From: a virus
Reading direction: 5' to 3' (one strand)
Length of the DNA: 58,003 nucleotides
IMG/VR virus record: IMGVR_UViG_3300012988_000004
Coordinates: 1-58,003 of that record
Shown here: in pieces, positions 7,060 to 15,041 of the stretch
How positions within the stretch are numbered: the stretch's first letter is position 1
How the letters are laid out: the number at the start of each line of letters is the position of its first letter
Notes under the pieces: model-generated
The model's input: the letters and a program-made list of their open reading frames with translations, nothing else
What the model was told of the DNA's origin: nothing
Database searches by the model: none
Position numbers and translations under genes: made by a program

Positions 7060-7060
7060 A

Positions 7061-7420
7061 TTATTGAAGTTTATCGTTTACTTTTTTCTCTGCAAATACT
7101 ACTGCCTTTCCTAAAGCCCCATAAACTAATCTCTGTCCAGCATAACCTAAAATTAAAGCTATTCCGAATGACACTAAGTTGTAATATTGCCATTCAGTTA
7201 TGCTTTTAGGAGCGTAATCTAAAACTATATAATGTGCCACTAAGTTTAATCCAATAATTAATCCAGAAATGAAAAGAGTGATCTTGTCTGTTTTCCAGAA
7301 AAGTTTCATTACATCTCCAAGACTATCATCAGGAGAAAGTTTGTCTAATTCTAAAACTTTTTCGCCTACATGGAATCCAATTCCAAGTAATTGAAGAATG
7401 AAGATTAAAGCATATTCCAT
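7061..7420 (-). CDS. membrane protein, three TM helices
   Basis: The 119-residue protein has hydrophobic stretches at residues 3-18, 48-66 (ITLFISGLIIGLNLVAHYIV) and 80-98, with a basic C-terminus. It lies two genes before the holin-like gene and could be part of the lysis set. No family was recognised. Confidence 0.55.
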   Translation of the reverse strand: MEYALIFILQLLGIGFHVGEKVLELDKLSPDDSLGDVMKLFWKTDKITLFISGLIIGLNLVAHYIVLDYAPKSITEWQYYNLVSFGIALILGYAGQRLVYGALGKAVVFAEKKVNDKLQ

Positions 7421-7422
7421 AG

Positions 7423-7758
7423 CTATTTCTTTTTAGGTTTAAGTATTCCATCAATTCCTTCTTTCGTTACTATCAGGCTATCCCCTTTATCACTCAGCCT
7501 TTGTATTGGTATTTTTCTTGACTGATATATGCGACTTACAAATTTTTGATGCTCTTCTCTTCGAATTGCAATAGCCTGATTGAATAAATCAACCTGTATT
7601 TTTGCTTGTTTTTCAAACTCATCATTGTCTTGAAACGTCATTTTTTCAAGTTCAGTAAATTCGATATGGAACTTTGAAGAATCAATTGGTTCAGATTTCT
7701 TTTGCGCGAAAGCCATCGAGCAAAATGAAATAAGTAAGAGTGTGGGTAGTGTTTTCAT
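7423..7758 (-). CDS. exported hypothetical protein, 111 aa
   Basis: A classical Sec signal peptide (MKTLPTLLLISFCSMAFAQ, cleavage after AFA) precedes a helical, charged mature region of about 92 residues rich in Glu, Lys and Gln, ending in KPKKK. It is one of three consecutive genes with export signals. A periplasmic lysis or superinfection role is possible but not shown. Confidence 0.6.
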   Translation of the reverse strand: MKTLPTLLLISFCSMAFAQKKSEPIDSSKFHIEFTELEKMTFQDNDEFEKQAKIQVDLFNQAIAIRREEHQKFVSRIYQSRKIPIQRLSDKGDSLIVTKEGIDGILKPKKK

Positions 7759-7762
7759 TATT

Positions 7763-9322
7763 CTAATCTTTATATCCTGCTGCTAAAAGTAATCCGTAAG
7801 CTATTCCGTGGCCCTTGTTTGAATTGGAATTCCATCCGTGCATTTTTGAGAAACCTAATTCAGTAGGATGGACAAAAAAAGCGTCTAAAATAAAATCCCC
7901 TTGTTGCGGCAGTAATGTGTTATACATTGCGACACGAACAAATTTTACACCCATTTGACTGAGTTGTACCCATCCCTTTCGCCATCGCCAATTGTTCATG
8001 CTCTGCATTTGTGCATCTCTTGTAGGGCCTGAAAAACGAGCATTGTTTTCTTCTATGAAAACAAATCTAAGTGATGGTTTTAAGTTATAATAAGTCATGA
8101 CGAGAGTAGTAAAATCAGACTGTTGTGTAACGTCTGGAAGATTATTAACACCCAACATTATGACAATTATATCGGGATCATACGCAGCCATATACGTTGC
8201 TGGTGTTGACGCTCCATTTGATCCAATAATAAAATCCATAAATGAAGTTCCCCCATATCCAGCATAATAACCCATTGGGAAAGCTGAATTAAATACCGGC
8301 CCTTTAAAGCTCATATTACTGATGCGGGAATCGTTCAAGAGCATATTATAGCAGCCCAATCGCCAACTATTATGTGGTGTCCCTCCAATAGTACGGCTAT
8401 CTCCAATAAATAGCACATCTAATGCCCCTGCCGTATTTGGAAGGGCTGGTAAAATTGGATCAACATCACTTATTCTTTCAGCAGGATTATACCTTGCATA
8501 AAAAGGAATATTCGTAGTTGATGATGATGCACTACTTGCACGAGTAGCAACTAATCCGCCTACTGCATCTGTCCAAGTCGATCCGGCATCGCTTGCTTTG
8601 AATAAAGTTACTGTATTTGTAGCCTGTGAATAAACATCATTTAAAAGAGCTTGGTAATGTGATTCTATCTGAGAATCAGTAAGTCCTGTTGAACTAATCC
8701 CACACGCAATTATACCGCTTTGATAAGGGTAAAAATTACTTGAATTAACAAAAGCAAACGATCCAATCGTAAGCCCTTTGGTAGAGCTTATGAATGACAT
8801 TGTAGTAGCGTTCATCGTAAATCCATTATAAGAACGTACCCCATTCTTATACATGTAAATTTTACCATGTCTAACTACTCCATGAATAACTTGTATTTTC
8901 CCTACTTCGTCCCACGTTGAAGCGATTGCGTTTACTTTTGTAACAGTATCATTATCATTACGAATGAATGTGCCACCAACGAACATTGAAGTCTCTCCCT
9001 GAAACTGACAAAATCCCCAACCAACTTTATTGGCATTGTGGTTGGTCTTCCCAAAAATTAACTGGGTATCATTTGTTGGAATTGCGGGATAGTTTGCAGT
9101 CACTACAACCCAAGCACTAAACCCTACCGAATCAGCTTGTCTTCCTGTTCCATCACCAGTATAATAGTTTTGTGAATTGGAAAAACCAGTAACAACAGAA
9201 ACGGGAATATTCTTTTCTGAAACGAAATGTCCTACCTGCGAAGCGCTGATTTTAGGATCGGTGCATCCAATTAAAAATAGAACGTATAGAAGTAAATATA
9301 TTAATCTCATAATTATTTCCAT
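7763..9322 (-). CDS. lipoprotein with LamG-like and SGNH/GDSL hydrolase domains
   Basis: Residues 5-20 are a lipoprotein signal ending in a lipobox-like LIGC. Residues 40-235 look like a concanavalin/LamG-type binding domain (FSAWVVVTANYP; KIYMYKNGVRSYNG). Residues 300-515 are an SGNH hydrolase: block I 'DVLFIGDSR' (Ser309), block III 'IVIMLGVNN', and block V 'D480-AFFV-H485-P'. Such enzymes remove acyl groups from polysaccharides or lipids. It follows the fibre gene, so a depolymerase-like or acetyl-esterase tail component, or a surface-modifying enzyme, is plausible. An alternative start is ATG 9310. Confidence 0.72.
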   Translation of the reverse strand: MEIIMRLIYLLLYVLFLIGCTDPKISASQVGHFVSEKNIPVSVVTGFSNSQNYYTGDGTGRQADSVGFSAWVVVTANYPAIPTNDTQLIFGKTNHNANKVGWGFCQFQGETSMFVGGTFIRNDNDTVTKVNAIASTWDEVGKIQVIHGVVRHGKIYMYKNGVRSYNGFTMNATTMSFISSTKGLTIGSFAFVNSSNFYPYQSGIIACGISSTGLTDSQIESHYQALLNDVYSQATNTVTLFKASDAGSTWTDAVGGLVATRASSASSSTTNIPFYARYNPAERISDVDPILPALPNTAGALDVLFIGDSRTIGGTPHNSWRLGCYNMLLNDSRISNMSFKGPVFNSAFPMGYYAGYGGTSFMDFIIGSNGASTPATYMAAYDPDIIVIMLGVNNLPDVTQQSDFTTLVMTYYNLKPSLRFVFIEENNARFSGPTRDAQMQSMNNWRWRKGWVQLSQMGVKFVRVAMYNTLLPQQGDFILDAFFVHPTELGFSKMHGWNSNSNKGHGIAYGLLLAAGYKD

Positions 9323-11013
9323 GCCGGTATATAAGCAGTTGAGCCATCAGAAGTTGTTATTTGAACCCATGTATATGGGGCGGTGTTTGTAGTTGCTGGT
9401 GAATTTGTTCCTAACAAAGCACTTCCCCCTCCAGTAGTATTGGTACCTCCGAACTTTATAACACGATTAAATGTCCATAGACTACTTGAGACAGTATAAA
9501 TATCATTCGTGCCGTCATTAAAAGTATATACATCAACATTCGTTGCACGATGCCGCCATGCTTTTGTACCACCTGTATTAAACACTATAACATCAACATT
9601 TGTACCTGAACTACTAAATGTACTGGCAGGGGAGCGAAGAGCTATTGTGGATGAACCTGTAAAATCGGCAGTAGTTCCACTCTGGAATAAATCTCCATTA
9701 TATCTAATTCTAAATCTATCTGAAGATGCTGATTGCAAATGCATTAAATAATCGGCCGATCCTGTTGTACTCCATGTTGGATTTGTACTAATAAGCTCCC
9801 TTCCTTGCATCCCAACTGGAAAAGTTGATGTTAAATATAACGATCTGGCAACCTGAGCACTTGTACCTGATCCAACAACAAAACTTCCGCCAATTTCAAA
9901 TAGATTATAAACATCAGCATTTCCTCCACTTCCGTTTGATCTTCCGGTAATCGTTGGATTTATTATAAAATGATCTTGTCCTGAAGCTGTCCCGGTCCAG
10001 CTTCCTCCCATCGATGAACCTTGAGTATTTAAAACCCAACTGATTGTATTGTTTGCCTCACTATAAGAACTTGCTCCAAAAATTATACTCCCTTTGGTTG
10101 CATGAGAAGTTGATGAAAGCGTTAAATTATTACCCGATGCTGTTCCGCCAATTACACTTTGTCCTCCTGATTTTCCGGTTGAAAGATCTGCTGTTAACGT
10201 TCCTGATGTGTTGGTTAGACCAGTACTGATTGTTAATGTCAGAGCATCTACATAACCTGTGGTTGCAATTGTACCATTATTAGTCCCAGGTGGTTGTGTT
10301 GTTGCTGTCATCCCATTCGCTAAAGCACCTGCATTGATAGAAGCGGCTGGCAATCCTGTTGCATTAGTCAAGGTTAGGCTAGATGGTGTTCCACCTGAGC
10401 CGTTAAACAAAACAGGAGCACCAGCACTACCAATGTTTACTCCTAATGCAGTTTGAACACCCGTGCCGAAAGTGATTGTTGATTGTTTAGCATTTAAGGC
10501 TGTTTGTAAATCAGTTTGATTTGAAAGTGTACCCGTAATAGAACCCCATGCTCCGCCTGAACTACCTAAGAAAATTTGAAATATATTATTAGGCTGATCA
10601 TACCAAACTTTCAATACCTGATTGGCCTGAATATCTCCTGACGAAAGTGCTGTATAAGATCCGCTTACTAGCTTCTGAAGATTTACTGCTCCATAACCAT
10701 TAATATTCAGTGTTGAAGCTCCGCTATTGCCATTCTGAAATTGGATCTCAAACAGACAATTGGAGTAACTTGTTATCGCTGAAGATGTAGAAACATAAGT
10801 ATTGGTCCCTGTCGCTACTAAAGGCAATACTGATAGCTTACTATAAGCTAAATCATTAAAATCTCCACCAATTCGTGCAGCAGTGTTTTGTCCGGGCCCA
10901 GCACTGATTACAGTATTACCATTGGCTATAAGTTGTGCATCTGTCTTTGCCTGACCAAAGCATGCCAACGAGATAAAAGATAAAATTCCAATCAATATTT
11001 TTTTCATAATCAC
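9313..11013 (-). CDS. large secreted fibre-like protein
   Basis: The 566-residue protein begins with a Sec signal peptide (MKKILIGILSFISLACFGQ; probable real start ATG 11007). A low-complexity Gly/Ser/Thr/Asn beta-rich body follows, as in tail fibres (TLNINGYGAVNLQKL; FGTGVQTALGVNIG), ending in a compact aromatic tip (TWVQITTSDGSTAYIPAWK). No peptidase S74 chaperone was seen. It lies after the head genes and before the SGNH lipoprotein. A receptor-binding fibre is likely, but the signal peptide is unusual for a virion protein and would also fit a secreted decoy or surface protein. Confidence 0.6.
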   Translation of the reverse strand: MIMKKILIGILSFISLACFGQAKTDAQLIANGNTVISAGPGQNTAARIGGDFNDLAYSKLSVLPLVATGTNTYVSTSSAITSYSNCLFEIQFQNGNSGASTLNINGYGAVNLQKLVSGSYTALSSGDIQANQVLKVWYDQPNNIFQIFLGSSGGAWGSITGTLSNQTDLQTALNAKQSTITFGTGVQTALGVNIGSAGAPVLFNGSGGTPSSLTLTNATGLPAASINAGALANGMTATTQPPGTNNGTIATTGYVDALTLTISTGLTNTSGTLTADLSTGKSGGQSVIGGTASGNNLTLSSTSHATKGSIIFGASSYSEANNTISWVLNTQGSSMGGSWTGTASGQDHFIINPTITGRSNGSGGNADVYNLFEIGGSFVVGSGTSAQVARSLYLTSTFPVGMQGRELISTNPTWSTTGSADYLMHLQSASSDRFRIRYNGDLFQSGTTADFTGSSTIALRSPASTFSSSGTNVDVIVFNTGGTKAWRHRATNVDVYTFNDGTNDIYTVSSSLWTFNRVIKFGGTNTTGGGSALLGTNSPATTNTAPYTWVQITTSDGSTAYIPAWK

Positions 11014-11021
11014 TTTAATTT

Positions 11022-11687
11022 TTAAGGAAACGAATTATCAAAACTACTGTCAAATATTCTACTACTCGAAGCTCCTACTACCCACAAATAACCACGATCA
11101 GTCTCATCAAGTTTCCACTGCGTATAAAGTACATTCAAAGGTCTCGCCAAACTTCCAAGATCATTGTTCTCTGGTACCTTAACCGATAACACCAACCTCC
11201 CCATCACAGAACTCTCCGCATCTATTCTCTTCTGGTCCGGGTTCGCTATCTGAAGCCCTTCCCAATGTCTATTCATTATAAATCCTGGAGGCGTGTTAAA
11301 CCCCAAAGTCTTGTACCCCGAGTATTCAATGATCGATCTCACCACGCCCATTAACCTCTGTAACTTCGCCATCGCGAACTGATCTCCAGGTCCATTATTC
11401 TTACTCGTCTTGGCTCCCACATAACAATCCACATAATACCGGTACGTTCCGTCACTCTGTATCTGTGTCTGTCCTCCGTAGTTACCCTCCGCAAGTTGCA
11501 CGTTAACTGATGGATACTCTGTCTCCAAATCAAAAGGCACAAACCTCTCTATCCACACGTTCGCCTTCAGGTTAATATCATAGTTCAACTGGAACTGTGT
11601 CAATAACTCCTGAGCCAATATCCTTCCAACCCGATCTCTGACTATCTCAAAAGCCTGTGGTCCTATGGGAACATTTATAGCACTCAT
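11022..11687 (-). CDS. putative tail terminator/neck protein
   Basis: The 221-residue protein follows the head-completion protein, the place where lambda-type genomes carry neck or tail-terminator proteins. Its body (ILAQELLTQFQLNYDINLKA; VWIERFVPFDLETEYPSVNV) has the alpha/beta pattern of such proteins, but no family is certain. The last 13 residues (SRIFDSSFDNSFP) closely match the end of the gp46-like baseplate protein at 24174 (SRTFDSSFDDSFL). It overlaps the previous gene by 4 bases. Confidence 0.45.
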   Translation of the reverse strand: MSAINVPIGPQAFEIVRDRVGRILAQELLTQFQLNYDINLKANVWIERFVPFDLETEYPSVNVQLAEGNYGGQTQIQSDGTYRYYVDCYVGAKTSKNNGPGDQFAMAKLQRLMGVVRSIIEYSGYKTLGFNTPPGFIMNRHWEGLQIANPDQKRIDAESSVMGRLVLSVKVPENNDLGSLARPLNVLYTQWKLDETDRGYLWVVGASSSRIFDSSFDNSFP

Positions 11688-12061
11688 TCAAAATCTCCTA
11701 ACATGCAAACCAAAAGTCCTAACGCCTCATCCGGGTAAATTTCTCTTATCACATACTGCTCAACTATCCCCATACTGTCAATCACGGCCACCCTATTATC
11801 TTTAATTATGAGCTTGCCATTTGAATCCCTTACCGGATAACCTACATCTGACAAAGAACTCTCTGCGAAAGAAATATGGATCTTTCTGGTATTAACAAAC
11901 TCTCCCTGATTATCTACCCCTAAATGAATGACCGATGACATCCCTCTGATAATCGCGGTGGTGATGCCATCTGCTGCCGTAAACTGAATAGTCTTGGTAA
12001 ATCCATTCGGATCTGTTCTTATCCTCTTCACTGCCGCTTGTGCTGTTTCTATCATTCCCAT
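11684..12061 (-). CDS. head completion/head-tail joining protein (gpFII-like)
   Basis: The 125-residue, mostly beta protein includes ITTAIIRGMSSVIHLGVDNQ and YPVRDSNGKLIIKDNRVAVI. The gene lies directly after the capsid gene, as FII does in lambda. The length is close to lambda FII (117 residues). The protein is expected to sit at the portal exit and accept the tail. The assignment rests on position, size and strand-rich character rather than on a strong motif. Confidence 0.5.
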   Translation of the reverse strand: MGMIETAQAAVKRIRTDPNGFTKTIQFTAADGITTAIIRGMSSVIHLGVDNQGEFVNTRKIHISFAESSLSDVGYPVRDSNGKLIIKDNRVAVIDSMGIVEQYVIREIYPDEALGLLVCMLGDFE

Positions 12062-12063
12062 AT

Positions 12064-12097
12064 AAAAAGTTTAGCCTGCGTTTACCAGGCGCAGGCT
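12064..12097 (-). terminator. hairpin terminator after the capsid gene
   Basis: On the minus strand AGCCTGCG pairs with CGCAGGCT (8 bp, 9-base loop), followed by AAACTTTTT. It lies between the major capsid gene and the head-completion gene and would lower expression of the later genes relative to the capsid. Confidence 0.65.
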
Positions 12098-12156
12098 ATT
12101 ACCCTAATCCAAATTATAACCGACCAATCAAAAAATGCCTGTCTAAATAATATTTT

Positions 12157-13254
12157 TTAAGCAGCTCCTCTGAAGGTATAAATCTGATCCACTGCCACCG
12201 GAATCGCGATAGGAGCTGATTGAACTGCCATCTGATGCTTTGCCAACCATTCATCGATCATATCCGAGAAGTTATACTCTCCCTGGATAGGAACTTGACC
12301 GGGAGCTCCAATCAATCGTGGTGTTGCGCAGCATACCAGCTTGAAGCGTGGATTGCTAGGGAACATCACCACTTGGTTCACCGGCACATAAGGAGTGCTA
12401 GTATATGTAGGTGTCCATGAAAGACTTGTTGGTGTATTGCCAGCCGCATCGTTCACAGGAAGATCGTAGAACTGTGGATAAGACCACAACTGTACGCGAT
12501 ATGATCCCGCAGTAATGCTTCCTAAGAATACCATGCCCTCAGCTTGACGTACAGGCATGATAGCATCATCGAACTTAGCCTGGAACATCTTCTGTGTGTC
12601 GATGAACTTAGCATTGTTACGAAGGTCATTCCATGCAGTCGTTCCAATAATAGCATTGAACGTCCCATCGAAAGACTTACCTATCTTTCTCAAGAAATCA
12701 CAACCTTTCACGAACACTGGATATGGATCCGTTACCGTGGCGAAATAGTCACCTGCGACATCTGAAATTGATGATGTCTTGCGCTTGAAGTCAATATTGA
12801 CCCCCTGTGTCATCGTTACAATACCTTGATTGAAAAACACCTGAGCACACTGAAGTTCTCTTGCACGTCTGATTTTGTCGATCAGAATATCCATCCGGTC
12901 TGCTACTTCATTCACAAATGAAATGAATAGCGGTTCTTGTGCGTTGCCTTGTGATCCCAATACGCGATCATAAAGATCGAGATGGGTCAAATCCATATAC
13001 TCCCTGAAATAAGGAGGCTCAAACATCTTTTGCGAACTGCGGCTGAAAGTATTACGGTTACCTTCCGTTCCTCTTACCACATCGGTAGCCACCTTCTCCC
13101 CCATACGTTCCACTTCAATGTAAGTGGACTTGGTAGGAACTACCTGCGTAGGAAAGAATGACTGAAGGAAAGGGGTAACCTTCGGCCTCTCGCGATAAAC
13201 ATCCACTAACGTGGTGGTGAAAAGTCCCCTGATGTCTGCGGTTGAAATACTCAT
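12157..13254 (-). CDS. major capsid protein, lambda gpE family
   Basis: The 365-residue protein matches the gpE-type capsid family in length (lambda E is 341) and layout. The N-terminus LFTTTLVDVYRERPKVTPFL leads into the 'FFPTQVVPTKSTYIEVERMG' strand region, a long spine helix (VNEVADRMDILIDKIRRARE), and the C-terminal 'FPSNPRFKLVCCATPRLIGA'. It forms the icosahedral shell with the decoration protein encoded just upstream. A poly-A leader (AAAAAAAAATAAAG) precedes the ATG. The strong terminator behind the gene fits high capsid output. Confidence 0.88.
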   Translation of the reverse strand: MSISTADIRGLFTTTLVDVYRERPKVTPFLQSFFPTQVVPTKSTYIEVERMGEKVATDVVRGTEGNRNTFSRSSQKMFEPPYFREYMDLTHLDLYDRVLGSQGNAQEPLFISFVNEVADRMDILIDKIRRARELQCAQVFFNQGIVTMTQGVNIDFKRKTSSISDVAGDYFATVTDPYPVFVKGCDFLRKIGKSFDGTFNAIIGTTAWNDLRNNAKFIDTQKMFQAKFDDAIMPVRQAEGMVFLGSITAGSYRVQLWSYPQFYDLPVNDAAGNTPTSLSWTPTYTSTPYVPVNQVVMFPSNPRFKLVCCATPRLIGAPGQVPIQGEYNFSDMIDEWLAKHQMAVQSAPIAIPVAVDQIYTFRGAA

Positions 13255-13283
13255 ATTGCGTTCGCTTTATTTTTTTTTAATTC

Positions 13284-13730
13284 TTAATTGTCGTAATCGG
13301 TCATCTCCGTACGGCCTCTCAATACAATTCCTGCTGAGTCTGCCTGTAATCTGTCACGATACCTACGTCCGGCCACAACCGTATCCAGCGTATCTCCGAA
13401 AGTGAATATCAAAAGAGGAGCAGAAATATCTCCAGCGATACAGATTGCACATTGTTGCGTTTGTCCTGCTGCCAGGTTTACCACATCTCTGGCAAGGACT
13501 CCTATAGGAAATTGACTACCATCTACTGCCGAAGCAGTCGAAGGAATCAATACTCCAGTGCTTGCCACTCGACCCATTACCGTACCGGCTAACAGCGTAA
13601 TGGTGGAATAACTGAAGTTATTCACATAGTTGTCGTTCTCATATCGGTTGCCCCATAAGAACAGTTTCTCCAGATTGTACTGGGTAGTAATCTGTTGGCC
13701 TGTATTGATCGTAATGGTTGCTGAACTCAT
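13284..13730 (-). CDS. head decoration protein (gpD-like)
   Basis: The 148-residue protein shows the family's order of motifs: 'LLAGTVMGRV', 'VDGSQFPIGVLARDVVNLAA' (DGSQ-x-P-x-G-x-L is the hallmark) and 'AICIAGDISAPLL'. Trimers of this protein should cap the capsid three-fold sites. The gene lies between protease and capsid, as lambda D does. Confidence 0.82.
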   Translation of the reverse strand: MSSATITINTGQQITTQYNLEKLFLWGNRYENDNYVNNFSYSTITLLAGTVMGRVASTGVLIPSTASAVDGSQFPIGVLARDVVNLAAGQTQQCAICIAGDISAPLLIFTFGDTLDTVVAGRRYRDRLQADSAGIVLRGRTEMTDYDN

Positions 13731-13765
13731 ATCGTTGATCTTTTAAAAATCTTTTTTTCTTTTTT

Positions 13766-14764
13766 TTATGCTGTTGCCCGAACGCCTCTCTCGAAACCCA
13801 TAATCACATCACTTTCTGATTTGTCTTTGAGATTCAAAGAAGCACGAATGCTCTTTGTGAAAGTATCCAATTCTGGATTGGGCTTGTCTTTCTTTCCATC
13901 ATCTGTTTGTGTGGTGGGAACTGTTTTAGCTGCGCTTGCAGCCAATTCTTCTGCCGCTTTAGGGCTCATTGCCTTTAGTGCAAATTCCGCTTGCTGAGTA
14001 GCCGTCATTGGCTTACCAGAAGCGATAATTGCTTTCACTCCTTCTGGATCAAGATGATTGAAAACCAAAGCTGCACCAACACGGTCACGCTCTGCGTTAA
14101 CTCCGGCTTTTGCTCCAATGTCAAAAATTTCATCGTAAAGCGCAGGATGTTGTGCGCGAAGTTCTTGAATGTTCATAAGTTTTTTAGTTTTATCGTCTTG
14201 CTGTTGTTGTGCACTCGATGCTGCAATCTTTTCAAACATGGAACCCATAGCTTCCATCTCGATAGGAGTCAATTCGACTATTTCATCGACAAGTCCTATG
14301 GCTTTCATTTCTTTGGCCGATAGAATTACATCGACTCTTTTTTCTGGATCGAAGATTTGATCCATCGTAACTCCCTTCAGTTTTTCAAGTTTTGCGACAT
14401 TTATCTTTGATTCGAGTTGTGCTCTCAAATCTTTGTTGCGTGCATTAAGCCACTCTTTTTCTACTGCCGTGGTGGCATACATGTCCGCTCTGTGCAGAAG
14501 TCCACTTGAAACACTTAATGCAGTTACTTTTTTGGCATAAGGAAGAAGGAAAAATCCTGCTGAATTTGCTGCGCCATCGATTTGAATATTCACGTTACCA
14601 TGTTCCTTCATCTTTGCAGCTATACCCCACATGGATAAAGGATTTCCACCTGGTGTGTTCATCCTCATGTTCACAGTTGAACCCATATTATCCTCCATCT
14701 TCGAGATCAAGTTCTCTGCGATGTAGTCGTAGATTCCTGTATAGAGGTAAATTTCCTTAGCCAT
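13766..14764 (-). CDS. ClpP-fold prohead protease with C-terminal scaffold
   Basis: Residues 1-165 are a ClpP-like serine protease. 'MNTPGGNPLSMWGIAAKM' is the oxyanion-loop region, the nucleophile Ser68 sits in 'GAANSAGFF', and His91 in 'SSGLLHRADM'. Residues 190-332 are helical, Ala/Lys/Asp-rich and scaffold-like, as in lambda C/Nu3. Met at 14176 (MNIQELRAQHP), behind the A-rich stretch ACTAAAAAACTT, could start a separate scaffold of about 136 residues. The enzyme should mature portal and scaffold in the prohead. Confidence 0.82.
   Translation of the reverse strand: MAKEIYLYTGIYDYIAENLISKMEDNMGSTVNMRMNTPGGNPLSMWGIAAKMKEHGNVNIQIDGAANSAGFFLLPYAKKVTALSVSSGLLHRADMYATTAVEKEWLNARNKDLRAQLESKINVAKLEKLKGVTMDQIFDPEKRVDVILSAKEMKAIGLVDEIVELTPIEMEAMGSMFEKIAASSAQQQQDDKTKKLMNIQELRAQHPALYDEIFDIGAKAGVNAERDRVGAALVFNHLDPEGVKAIIASGKPMTATQQAEFALKAMSPKAAEELAASAAKTVPTTQTDDGKKDKPNPELDTFTKSIRASLNLKDKSESDVIMGFERGVRATA
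14176..14764 (-). other. protease domain, upstream of a possible internal scaffold start
   Basis: This is the part of the prohead protease gene upstream of the in-frame ATG at 14176. Translation from that ATG to the stop at 13766 would give a free scaffold protein in addition to the fusion, as lambda Nu3 is made inside gene C. The A-rich leader is the only local support. Confidence 0.35.
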
Positions 14765-14800
14765 TTCGTAACCAAAAATCCCATAGAGAAGTATATTATA

Positions 14801-14825
14801 AAAAATTTAGTATCAAATTGGGGAA
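14801..14825. promoter_or_regulatory. shared late-region element, copy A
   Basis: This 25-bp segment matches 29203-29227 at 23 of 25 positions; its core reads GTATCAAATTGGGGAA. It lies 36 bases upstream of the protease start and 18 bases upstream of the oppositely oriented ribbon-helix-helix gene. It is a candidate late promoter or operator. Confidence 0.5.
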
Positions 14826-14830
14826 ATAAT

Positions 14831-14838
14831 TAAATTTG
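14831..14838 (+). promoter_or_regulatory. -7-like box before the ribbon-helix-helix gene
   Basis: TAAATTTG is an exact TAnnTTTG box on the plus strand, only 5 bases before the ATG at 14844. If used, the mRNA would be leaderless or nearly so. No clear -33 box is seen at the right distance. Confidence 0.35.
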
Positions 14839-14843
14839 AGTCT

Positions 14844-15035
14844 ATGAGCAAAAAAACATATCCCTCATGGCAATTACCTGAAATAAAATTTACGGTAGCC
14901 AATGAATATCATCAGCAAATTTCAAACATATCGCATAATACAGGCGAATCAATTGCCAGCCTCATGCGACCCAAAGTGCGGGAAATAATCAATAGCTATC
15001 CTGAAGAAACCAGGAATATTAGAAAAAAACTTTGA
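14844..15035 (+). CDS. ribbon-helix-helix DNA-binding protein
   Basis: The 63-residue protein has the Arc/CopG pattern: a short strand (EIKFTVANEY), a first helix (HQQISNISHNTG), a turn, and a second helix (SIASLMRPKVREIINSY). Such dimers bind DNA through the strand. It is the only plus-strand gene within the 38-kb leftward late region, placed between portal and protease with no overlapping frame. Its 5' side holds the shared 25-bp element. It is therefore a candidate regulator of the late promoters and of itself, which is an inference from position. Confidence 0.65.
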   Translation: MSKKTYPSWQLPEIKFTVANEYHQQISNISHNTGESIASLMRPKVREIINSYPEETRNIRKKL

Positions 15036-15041
15036 TTGATT

